Below, in pieces: positions 57,494 to 64,000 of a stretch of 64,000 nt of DNA. Under the pieces are notes generated by a model. That model was not told the DNA's origin. It saw nothing but the letters and a program-made list of their open reading frames with translations, and did no database searches. The position numbers and the translations under genes were made by a program. The stretch's first letter is position 1; every line of letters begins with the position of its first letter. The DNA is from Massilia sp. IC2-477 (lineage in GTDB: Bacteria; Pseudomonadota; Gammaproteobacteria; Burkholderiales; Burkholderiaceae_D): the NCBI RefSeq assembly GCF_020707265.1, contig NZ_JAJFEQ010000010.1:1-64000 (forward strand), in the 5' to 3' direction.

Positions 57494-58372
57494 TTACTCT
57501 TCCAGCATCTTCAATGCGCTCGCCAGGCTGGTGCGCATGCGGTTGAACGACCGTCCCAGGCCGCTGATCTCGTCATTACCCTTGACTTCGAATTCCTGGG
57601 CCTCGAACTTGCCCATGCTGACTTCATCGGCCACCGCGGCGAGGTGCTTGATGCGGCGCGTGACGAACAGGTGCACCATCACGTTCAGGGCCACGAACAC
57701 CACCAGGAACACGCCGAACAGCGACGCCATGAAGGTCTTGAAGATCTGGTCGGCGCGCGCCAGCGGCACGGTCATCGGCACCGAGATCACCTGGGCGCCG
57801 ACGATCTCGTTCAGCTTCCAGCCGAAGCCGTTGTTCGGGCCGTAGATGTCGACCATGGTCTTGGGGGCCTCCGCCGCGGTGGTGTGGCAGCCCAGGCAGA
57901 CCGGATCCTTGATCTGCAGCGGCCGTGCGATGTACAGGCTGCGGCCGGTAGCGGTGTCGCGCTCGCCCACGAATTCCTTCATGTCGGCCGTGCTGCGCAG
58001 CTTGTTGACCACGTCGACTTCCCAGTCCGAGGCCTTGTCGCGCGGGTTGGTCGGGTTCAGCGTCGCCTCCTTGTACGAGAAGTCCGGGTAGGACTTGAGG
58101 ATGGCGTTCAGGCTCTCCACCGCCGAATACGAGGGCACCGACTGCGGGTGGAACTCGAACTTCATCTGGTTGCGCAGCAGCGGCGCGATCTGGGTGGCGG
58201 TGTAGCCGCGCACGCTCTTGGCCGCTTCCAGCAGCAGGCGCGCATTCTGCAGCGTCTCTTCCCTGGCGCTCTGCTTGAGCAGGCGGTCCGCCACCACGCC
58301 GGCGGCGAGGAAGCCGACGGCGAAAATGGACACGAACACCAGGTTGAACTTGGCGGCGATCGAAAGCTTCAT
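57494..58372 (-). CDS. DUF3365 (Tll0287-like) haem-motif sensor with HAMP domain
   Basis: A 292-residue membrane sensor without an output domain. N-terminal helix (about 10-28), a periplasmic DUF3365/Tll0287-like domain (about 45-195) with the c-type haem motif CLGCH (about 159-163), a second helix (about 212-234) and a HAMP domain (about 232-288) ending at LEE. The haem motif suggests redox or diatomic gas sensing. No kinase, cyclase or methyl-accepting domain is fused, so the signal must pass to another protein. The next gene, 8 bases on, encodes the T6SS Ser/Thr kinase, its probable partner by context. Confidence 0.8.
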   Translation of the reverse strand: MKLSIAAKFNLVFVSIFAVGFLAAGVVADRLLKQSAREETLQNARLLLEAAKSVRGYTATQIAPLLRNQMKFEFHPQSVPSYSAVESLNAILKSYPDFSYKEATLNPTNPRDKASDWEVDVVNKLRSTADMKEFVGERDTATGRSLYIARPLQIKDPVCLGCHTTAAEAPKTMVDIYGPNNGFGWKLNEIVGAQVISVPMTVPLARADQIFKTFMASLFGVFLVVFVALNVMVHLFVTRRIKHLAAVADEVSMGKFEAQEFEVKGNDEISGLGRSFNRMRTSLASALKMLEE

Positions 58373-58405
58373 GACATGTCTCCTGAAATCCTGGTCACCG
58401 CGGCC

Positions 58406-59245
58406 TCAGAACAGGCTGCCGGCGGAAGCCGGTCGGGCCGGCGGGTAAAGTACGGCGCGCCAGGCCGGCTGCTGGCCGACGGCCCGCTCGAGCTCCTTGC
58501 GGAAAGCGGGATCGGCCAGGCGTGGGCGCAGGCGCGCGACAAAAGGTTTGACCCCGGGCAGCCGGGCCGCCAGCCAGGGTTCGACGTCGGCAAAATCAGC
58601 CTCGCGCTCCTTCACGGGGGCTACCTTGCCGGCGTTCGCCAGGTTCGGAACGCGCGCCAGGCGGTCGCGGAAGGACGGCGGCATTGCGCTGATGAAGGGG
58701 CGCGGCGGCCTGCCCGCCACCGGCTGGGGCTTGGCCGGGTCGACTTCGGCGTACTGTTCGGCCGACAGTTTGAGCGGCGCGCCGGCGCGTCCCTTGTCCA
58801 CCCTGGCGGCCTGCTGGGCGCCATCCTCGGCAAACACGGCGTCCCTTCCCTCCCCGCCGCTCTTGACGATGGCCGAGCCATTCTCGAACCCGAGTTGCAG
58901 GCCCGGGGTGACGAGCTTGCCGTTCTTCGCCATCAGCTTGGCCCATCCCTCCAGCAAGGCCACATCGAGGGCCTTGCCGCTGGTGGGCAGGTCCTGCAGC
59001 AGCACGCGGGTCTGCGGACCGAGCGCCAGGATGGCGTCCGCACCGGCCTCGACCTGGGCGCCGGCCGCGCCGGTTTCCAGGATGTCGTCCTTCTGCACGG
59101 CGATCCCGGCCGGCGCCTTGTAGACGGTGGCGCCGCGGATCAGGCGCAGCGGTTGCTCGGCCAGGGTCAACACGGCAAGCGCCGGCGCCTGGGCCTGGAC
59201 AGGCGCATGGATCAGCAGACCGGCGAGGAAGAAAAGGATGCGCAT
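58406..59245 (-). CDS. FecR-like secreted protein
   Basis: A 279-residue protein with a signal peptide (MRILFFLAGLLIHAPVQAQA, cleavage near 19). Residues about 22-150 look FecR-like: LIRGATVYKAPAGIAVQKDD, LETGAAGAQVEAGADAILAL and LLQDLP. The rest is Ala/Pro/Arg-rich with helical segments (SFRDRLARVPNLANAGKVAP; DPAFRKELERAVGQQP). The role is unknown. It sits between vgrG and the haem sensor, so it may be a periplasmic partner of that sensor or of the spike machinery. Confidence 0.6.
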   Translation of the reverse strand: MRILFFLAGLLIHAPVQAQAPALAVLTLAEQPLRLIRGATVYKAPAGIAVQKDDILETGAAGAQVEAGADAILALGPQTRVLLQDLPTSGKALDVALLEGWAKLMAKNGKLVTPGLQLGFENGSAIVKSGGEGRDAVFAEDGAQQAARVDKGRAGAPLKLSAEQYAEVDPAKPQPVAGRPPRPFISAMPPSFRDRLARVPNLANAGKVAPVKEREADFADVEPWLAARLPGVKPFVARLRPRLADPAFRKELERAVGQQPAWRAVLYPPARPASAGSLF

Positions 59246-59253
59246 GGGTGGCC

Positions 59254-61233
59254 TCAGTTGATCTTCACCAGCGCGCCTTCGATCGTCACGATGGCGTCCG
59301 ACTTGACCGACATCGGCGCCGTCGACTTCACGTTCAGCATGGCGCCGGCCTTGATGTCCATGTTGGCGGTGGACTCGATCGCGATCTGGGTCGCCGTCAT
59401 GGTGATCTTGGCCGGTTCGATCTTGATGCTGCTCGAGCCCACCTTCAGCTCGATCGAGGTGGTGGCCTCGACCACGATGGTCTTCGACACCGTGACCTTC
59501 TGGTCGCCGGTAATGTTCACGGTCTGGTTGTTGTCGATGGTGAGCTTGTGGTCGTTGGCCACGTGTTCGGTCAGGTCATGGCCCACATCCAGGCTGCGGT
59601 CGTTCTTGATCTGGATGGTCTGGTCGCCCTTGTCCGCCTTCTCGAAGCCCACCTTCAGGGTGTCGTTGTTCTTGACCACGCGCTTGAAGTCCTTTTCCGC
59701 CTGGACGAAGATCTCTTCGCTGTCCTTCTTGTCCTCGAAGCGGATCTCATTGAATCCCCCTCCTCCCTTGGAAGAATTCGACTTGATGGTGGACTTGGTC
59801 TGCTCGGCCGGCAGCTCGTAGGGCGGCATGCTGTCGCCGTTGTAGACGCATCCGGTAATCAGGGGCTGGTCCGGATCGCCCTCCAGGAAGCTGACCACGA
59901 CTTCCATGCCGATGCGCGGAATGAACATCGTGCCCCAGGACTTGCCGGCCCAGCCCTGCTGCACGCGCACCCAGCACGAGCTGGTCTCGTTGGCCTTGCC
60001 GTCGCGCTCCCAGTGGAACTGCACCTTCACCCGGCCATACTTGTCGGTCCAGATCTCCTCGCCGGCTTTACCGACCACCATGGCCGTCTGCGGCCCCTGC
60101 ACGAAGGGCTTGCGCGCGGTGGGCGGCGCGCGGTAGCTGTGCTCCTTGCCCACCGCCTGGAAGGCGCAGCGGAACTGGGTGCTGGTGTTGGCGCCGTCGG
60201 TGCCGTAGCCGATGCCGGCAATCTCGGTCTCGGCGGCCGTGATCAGGAACTCGCGGTTCTGGTCGTCGCGCGGGTGCTCCGACAGGGTGAACAGCGCCCC
60301 GGTCGTCAAGCCGCGTGCATTGCCGAAGGCCTCGACCTGCTCACACTGGCCGTGCAGCGCCTCCATGCGCGCGCGGGCGAAGCCGCTGCCTGCGCTGCTG
60401 GTCGTGTACTGACCGGGATAGTCGTACTGCTCGTAGCTGGCCTGGCCAAAGGCGGCGGCGATGGTCGCCTTAACCAGCAGGCCGCCCCTGGTGCTGCTCG
60501 ATGCCTTTTCGAAATCGAAGTCATTCAGCGCATACACGCTCGACTGGATCTCGCCGCCGGGCGCGAAACGGGTCACCGCTTCCTCGAGCGGGTCGCGGTG
60601 CGTTTCCTCGTCGCGGAACCGGACCGTGGCATAGCCCTCGCTGGGTGTGTGCGCGCCGTAGCTGTCCGCCAACACCATGGTATGGGCGCCGTCCTGGTGG
60701 GTGAAGTAGAAGTAGATGCCCTCTTCTTCCAGCAGGCGGCAGACGAAGTTGAAGTCGCTCTCGCGGTACTGGACGCAGTAGGTGCGCGCGGCCGGGGTGG
60801 CGGACAAGCTGCCGGCGTCGAGCGAGATCAGCCCGCCGTAGGCGGTGTCGCCACATACCGCCTTGACGATGTCGATCGCACTCTTGTCCTGGAAGATGCG
60901 GCAATTGGAGGAACGCGTGAGCAGCCACAGCGCCGGGTGCAGCACCGCCTCGTAGCTGGCCTTGCCGTCGCGCCAGCCGCGGTAGGCAAAACGCGTGACG
61001 ATGCCGTTGAAGTAGCGCGAACCGCCATCCGGCAGCTCGAGCACCACCGTCATGCTGGTCCCGAGCACGTCGGCGATCTTGATGTCGCCCTTGGTCGACA
61101 GCAGATCGAGGCGGTAGGTATAGATCCGTCCCAGCGCTTCGCTGCAGGTCATGCTCCGGAACAGGAGCACGTCGTCGGCGAGCGCCGACTTGACGGAGAC
61201 TTCACGCTGGGCCTGGGTAGGGACAATCGGCAT
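59254..61233 (-). CDS. tssI: T6SS spike protein VgrG (TssI)
   Basis: A 659-residue VgrG. The gp27-like base (about 15-370) includes VLLFRSMTCSEALGRIYTYR, FEYTH-like QYRESDFNFVCRLLEEEGIYFYF and the GxC-type QCEQVEAF segment. The gp5 OB-fold (about 385-470; GKAGEEIWTDKYGRVKVQFH, WGTMFIPRIGMEVVVSFLEG) follows, and the gp5-like beta-needle (about 500-659) has repeated short strands ending VTIEGALVKIN. No C-terminal effector domain is fused, so this is a structural spike that probably carries the DUF4280 tip upstream in the operon. Confidence 0.95.
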   Translation of the reverse strand: MPIVPTQAQREVSVKSALADDVLLFRSMTCSEALGRIYTYRLDLLSTKGDIKIADVLGTSMTVVLELPDGGSRYFNGIVTRFAYRGWRDGKASYEAVLHPALWLLTRSSNCRIFQDKSAIDIVKAVCGDTAYGGLISLDAGSLSATPAARTYCVQYRESDFNFVCRLLEEEGIYFYFTHQDGAHTMVLADSYGAHTPSEGYATVRFRDEETHRDPLEEAVTRFAPGGEIQSSVYALNDFDFEKASSSTRGGLLVKATIAAAFGQASYEQYDYPGQYTTSSAGSGFARARMEALHGQCEQVEAFGNARGLTTGALFTLSEHPRDDQNREFLITAAETEIAGIGYGTDGANTSTQFRCAFQAVGKEHSYRAPPTARKPFVQGPQTAMVVGKAGEEIWTDKYGRVKVQFHWERDGKANETSSCWVRVQQGWAGKSWGTMFIPRIGMEVVVSFLEGDPDQPLITGCVYNGDSMPPYELPAEQTKSTIKSNSSKGGGGFNEIRFEDKKDSEEIFVQAEKDFKRVVKNNDTLKVGFEKADKGDQTIQIKNDRSLDVGHDLTEHVANDHKLTIDNNQTVNITGDQKVTVSKTIVVEATTSIELKVGSSSIKIEPAKITMTATQIAIESTANMDIKAGAMLNVKSTAPMSVKSDAIVTIEGALVKIN

Positions 61234-61248
61234 TCTTCAGATACTCGT

Positions 61249-61638
61249 TCAGGGAATCATGGTCTTGACGGTGCCAGCATTGGTGAAGCCGATCACGCCG
61301 CCCCAGTTGCACATGCACTTGGAGACGTTGTCGAGGGCCGGCATGTTGGCGATCATGACCGTCGGGGCACCGGGCACCCAGGGCGCTGGCGTTACAGGCA
61401 CGCAAGGCATTGGCGTGAGCACGCCCAGCGCCGCCGCGGTGGCCGCGGCGACGGTCGGGTTGGACGGCGAGTTGCACATCCCGAAGGGCAGGATGTTCAC
61501 CATCGGGACGTGGTCCATGATGTTGGCGGCGGGCGGGCCTTCGCACAGCACCTTGTTCTTCGGGAGCACCACCAGCGAAGATGGCGCGACGCCGAAGGTG
61601 CAGGTCATCATCGCGCCCATGGAAACCTGGTTTGGCAT
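61249..61638 (-). CDS. DUF4280 PAAR-like tip protein
   Basis: A 129-residue protein of the DUF4280 family, a PAAR-like fold. It starts MPNQVSMGAMMTCTFGVAPS, as family members do, and contains MDHVPMVNILPFGMCNSPSN, PCVPVTPAPWVPG and the CNWGGVIGF segment with Cys residues likely to bind metal. It should cap the VgrG spike. It lies between vgrG and a small hypothetical gene, the usual position for a cargo gene. Confidence 0.8.
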   Translation of the reverse strand: MPNQVSMGAMMTCTFGVAPSSLVVLPKNKVLCEGPPAANIMDHVPMVNILPFGMCNSPSNPTVAAATAAALGVLTPMPCVPVTPAPWVPGAPTVMIANMPALDNVSKCMCNWGGVIGFTNAGTVKTMIP

Positions 61639-61647
61639 GTCTCTGTC

Positions 61648-62223
61648 TTAGTCGAACAGCCCGCGCATGTCGAAGGTCGGATCGAGCAGGCCCTTGACGC
61701 CGGCAATGAAGCCGTCTGGATAGCAGCTGTAGATGAACAGCGAATGCCCGGCGATCCAGAAATTGATGGAGCCGGTTTCGACCAGGCGCGGCGTCGTCGA
61801 CCCGGCTTCATAGCCATAGTAGACATCGTCCAGCGGAATACGCTTCAGCCAGACCGGGTTGGCCGGGGCTGGGCCGCCGCCCAGGAATGACGCGATACCC
61901 GGCTGGGCTTGCGGCGAATTGATCATCTCGGTGGCTGCGGCGATGGCGGTACGGCGGTCCTGCCACTGCGACTTGATCGCACTGGCCATCGTGGCGCTTG
62001 CCTTGATTTTCGGATCGAGCGCGCCCTGGCCGAAGGTGGCCACGTGCGAGAACGTATGGCCAGTGCCTTTCTTGTACGGGCTGCTGCCCTGCGTCTGCAC
62101 TGTGCGCGACGGCCCCAGGTCGCTGGCTGTAAAGCCGTTCAGGCCGCCCACCTTGATGGTGGCCAGCTGCTGTCCATTGGCACGCGCAATGGCGGCGGCC
62201 ACGTCTGCTTGTGTGTAAGGCAT
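61648..62223 (-). CDS. Hypothetical protein between clpV and the PAAR-like gene; candidate T6SS effector
   Basis: A 191-residue protein starting MPYTQADVAAAIARANGQQL. It has two parts: a His-containing GTGHTFSHVATFGQ segment near residues 53-66, followed by a helix, and a beta-rich C-terminal part with PVWLKRIPLDDVYYGYEAGS, then TGSINFWIAGHSLFIYSCYP. The GHTFSH segment plus a terminal strand ending in Tyr-x-x-Tyr-Pro is reminiscent of small RNase toxins, but this is resemblance only and I recognise no family. No immunity gene is obvious next to it. The ATG at 62223 is preferred over 62262. Confidence 0.5.
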   Translation of the reverse strand: MPYTQADVAAAIARANGQQLATIKVGGLNGFTASDLGPSRTVQTQGSSPYKKGTGHTFSHVATFGQGALDPKIKASATMASAIKSQWQDRRTAIAAATEMINSPQAQPGIASFLGGGPAPANPVWLKRIPLDDVYYGYEAGSTTPRLVETGSINFWIAGHSLFIYSCYPDGFIAGVKGLLDPTFDMRGLFD

Positions 62224-62258
62224 GATTATCGTCCTCGTTGTCCGTTGAAAAAAGAGTG

Positions 62259-64000
62259 TCAATCAAAACGGTATGCGAACTCGCTGCCCTCGACGCCGAC
62301 CTTGACGCCGCCGACCGGCTGGCCCCCAATCATGCGGTTCAGGAATTCGCGCGAGATATCCGGCAGCATTGTGTTGGTCAGGATCGCGTCGATCATGCGG
62401 CCACCCGATTCGCTCTCGGTACAGCGCGACACCACCAGCTTCACCACGTCGTCGCCGTACTCGAACGGGATCTTGTAGCGCGCCTCGACCCGCTTCTTGA
62501 TGCGATTGAGCTGCAGCCTGACGATCGAACCGAGCATCTCGTCCGACAGCGGGTAGTAGGGAATTGTCACCAGGCGCCCCAGCAGCGCCGGCGGGAACAC
62601 CTTCAGTAGGGGCGCACGCAGGGCCTTGGCCATGCCTTCCGGGTCGGGCATCAGGTCCGGGTCCTTGCACAGACCCGCAATCAGGTCGGTGCCGGCATTG
62701 GTGGTCAGGATGATCAGGGTGTTCTTGAAGTCGATGAAGCGTCCTTCGCCGTCTTCCATGAAGCCCTTGTCGAAGACCTGGAAGAACATCTCGTGCACGT
62801 CGGGGTGCGCCTTTTCCACTTCGTCGAGCAGCACCACCGAATACGGCTTGCGACGCGCCGCCTCGGTCAGCACGCCGCCTTCGCCATAGCCGACGTAGCC
62901 CGGCGGCGCGCCCTTCAGGGTCGACACCGTGTGCGCTTCCTGGAACTCGCTCATGTTGATGGTGATGAGGTTCTGCTCGCCGCCGTACAGGGCTTCGGCC
63001 AGCGCCAGCGCGGTCTCGGTCTTGCCCACGCCCGAGGTACCGGCCAGCATGAACACGCCGATCGGTTTGCTCGGGTTGTCCAGTCCCGCACGCGAAGTCT
63101 GGATGCGCTTGGCGATCATCTCCATCGCGTGGTCCTGGCCAATCACGCGCTGGCTCAGGGTGTTGGCGATGTTCAGGATGGTTTCCAACTCGTTGCGCGC
63201 CATGCGGCCCACCGGGATACCGGTCCAGTCGCCCACCACCGCCGCCACCGCCTGATAGTCGACGGTCGGCAGGATCAGGGGGTTCTCGCCCTGCAGCGCG
63301 CTCAGTGTGGCCTGCACGCTTTTCAATTGCTCCTTCAGGGCGGCGCGCTCGTTCTCGTCCGTCACCGGGGCCGTGTCAGCCGACGCTTCCAGCTTGCTGC
63401 CCGTGCCCTCCACTGGTCGCGCACCGTCGCGCAGCTTCGCCCGCAAGCCCAGCAGCTCGTCGACCAGGGCGCGCTCCTCGTTCCAGCGCCCCTCCAGGCC
63501 GGCCAGGCGGTCCTGCTCGGACACCAGCGCGGTCTCGACATCGCGCATGCGCGCTCCAGTCTCGATGCCGATCGCGCCTTCGCGCCGGATGATCTCCATC
63601 TCCACCTTCAGCGCCTCGATGCGCTTGCGGCTGTCGTCGACCTCGGCCGGGGTGGCGTGCAGGCTGACGGCCACGCGGGCGCAGGCGGTGTCGATCAGGC
63701 TGACCGATTTATCCGGCAGCTGGCGCGCCGGGATGTAGCGGTGCGACAGCTTGACGGCTGCTTCCAGCGCTTCGTCGAGAATCTGCACCTGGTGGTGCTT
63801 TTCCATGGTCGAGGCCACGCCACGCATCATCAGGATCGCACGCTCCTCGCTCGGCTCGTCTACCTGGATGCTCTGGAAGCGCCGGGTCAGGGCCGGATCC
63901 TTCTCGATGTGCTTCTTGTACTCGGCAAAGGTGGTAGCGCCGATGGTGCGCAGGGTGCCGCGTGCCAGCGCTGGTTTCAGGAGGTTGGCGGCGTCGCCGG
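62259..64000 (-). CDS. tssH: T6SS sheath-recycling AAA+ ATPase ClpV (TssH), C-terminal part
   Basis: The visible 580 residues hold the end of AAA domain 1 ([59 protein letters not shown]), a middle coiled region (about 63500-63650) and AAA domain 2 with Walker [13 protein letters not shown], Walker [12 protein letters not shown] and the arginine finger region. The C-terminus ([20 protein letters not shown] ... FLNRMIG) fits the ClpV family better than ClpB. It disassembles contracted TssB/TssC sheath. The start lies beyond 64000. It is the upstream-most visible gene of the cluster. Confidence 0.92.
   Translation of the reverse strand, partial: GDAANLLKPALARGTLRTIGATTFAEYKKHIEKDPALTRRFQSIQVDEPSEERAILMMRGVASTMEKHHQVQILDEALEAAVKLSHRYIPARQLPDKSVSLIDTACARVAVSLHATPAEVDDSRKRIEALKVEMEIIRREGAIGIETGARMRDVETALVSEQDRLAGLEGRWNEERALVDELLGLRAKLRDGARPVEGTGSKLEASADTAPVTDENERAALKEQLKSVQATLSALQGENPLILPTVDYQAVAAVVGDWTGIPVGRMARNELETILNIANTLSQRVIGQDHAMEMIAKRIQTSRAGLDNPSKPIGVFMLAGTSGVGKTETALALAEALYGGEQNLITINMSEFQEAHTVSTLKGAPPGYVGYGEGGVLTEAARRKPYSVVLLDEVEKAHPDVHEMFFQVFDKGFMEDGEGRFIDFKNTLIILTTNAGTDLIAGLCKDPDLMPDPEGMAKALRAPLLKVFPPALLGRLVTIPYYPLSDEMLGSIVRLQLNRIKKRVEARYKIPFEYGDDVVKLVVSRCTESESGGRMIDAILTNTMLPDISREFLNRMIGGQPVGGVKVGVEGSEFAYRFD

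Larger units (their letters stand above)
47692..64000 (-). other. Type VI secretion system cluster (left part; continues beyond the window)
   Basis: Twelve same-strand genes with short gaps or overlaps: clpV, possible effector, DUF4280 PAAR-like, vgrG, FecR-like, DUF3365/HAMP, Ser/Thr kinase, FHA (TagH), tssK, tssL, tssM, tagF. The membrane complex (TssL/M), part of the baseplate (TssK), spike (VgrG) and recycling ATPase (ClpV) are present. TssA, TssB, TssC, Hcp, TssE, TssF, TssG and TssJ are not seen and may lie to the right of 64 kb. Confidence 0.9.

Noticed and set aside
59248..61890. An 880-codon open frame on the plus strand opposite vgrG
   Set aside because: VgrG on the other strand has full family motifs; the plus frame has no recognisable domain and His/Val/Leu/Arg-rich shadow composition.
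1..64000. CRISPR arrays, tRNA or rRNA genes, prophage structural genes
   Set aside because: No regularly spaced repeats, no cloverleaf sequences, no rRNA-like stretches and no capsid, tail or integrase genes (other than T6SS spike relatives and the IS end) were found by reading.

Overview
The window is GC-rich, densely coded bacterial DNA. It suggests a betaproteobacterium of the Burkholderiales, most like the Massilia/Telluria/Duganella group of Oxalobacteraceae. Support comes from a PhaM-type polyhydroxybutyrate granule regulator, two tandem DUF3108 proteins, a TamA/TamB pair, a bifunctional-type MnmC and a kinase/FHA-decorated type VI secretion system (T6SS). The genus is an inference; there is no rRNA in the window.

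Layout. 0-9.7 kb: the end of an IS3-type insertion sequence, a DUF3016 protein, an endonuclease VIII-like glycosylase (nei), an HD-GYP response regulator opposite a double-GAF histidine kinase (a REP-like inverted repeat lies between their 3' ends), small hypotheticals, and a GGDEF/EAL protein with a degenerate GGDEF motif. 9.7-12.35 kb: a lower-GC patch with two divergent putative nucleases, a HEPN + PD-(D/E)XK protein and an Mrr-like protein, flanked by apparently non-coding relic sequence. This is the best candidate for a small acquired defence locus. 12.4-23.7 kb: a LysR/RidA pair, small membrane and secreted hypotheticals, queC, tamA-tamB, a membrane protein overlapping a PemK/MazF-like toxin with no antitoxin. 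23.7-28.6 kb: a three-gene SMC complex operon of MksFEB/Wadjet-JetABC type without the JetD nuclease. 28.8-41.1 kb: tandem DUF3108 genes, phaM, a GFA protein, a membrane HExxH protein, a TonB-C protein, a large membrane patatin, an aldo/keto reductase with divergent LysR regulator, and a TPR response regulator coupled to a small histidine kinase. 41.2-47.7 kb: mnmC with an eroded methyltransferase domain, tag, then a kinase - GAF/GspE-N - PP2C phosphatase operon and a lipoprotein aldose epimerase.

47.7-64 kb: a T6SS cluster on the minus strand, read from clpV (cut by the right edge) through a small possible effector, a DUF4280 PAAR-like protein, VgrG, a FecR-like protein, a haem-motif DUF3365/HAMP protein, a Ser/Thr kinase, an FHA protein (TagH), TssK, TssL, TssM and TagF. 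Hcp, the sheath (TssB/C) and the baseplate (TssE/F/G) are not in the window and probably lie beyond 64 kb. The kinase, FHA, TagF and the nearby PP2C make a threonine-phosphorylation control circuit likely. A sensor with a CxxCH haem motif immediately upstream of the kinase suggests a possible redox or ligand input.

No tRNA, rRNA, CRISPR array or recognisable riboswitch was seen.
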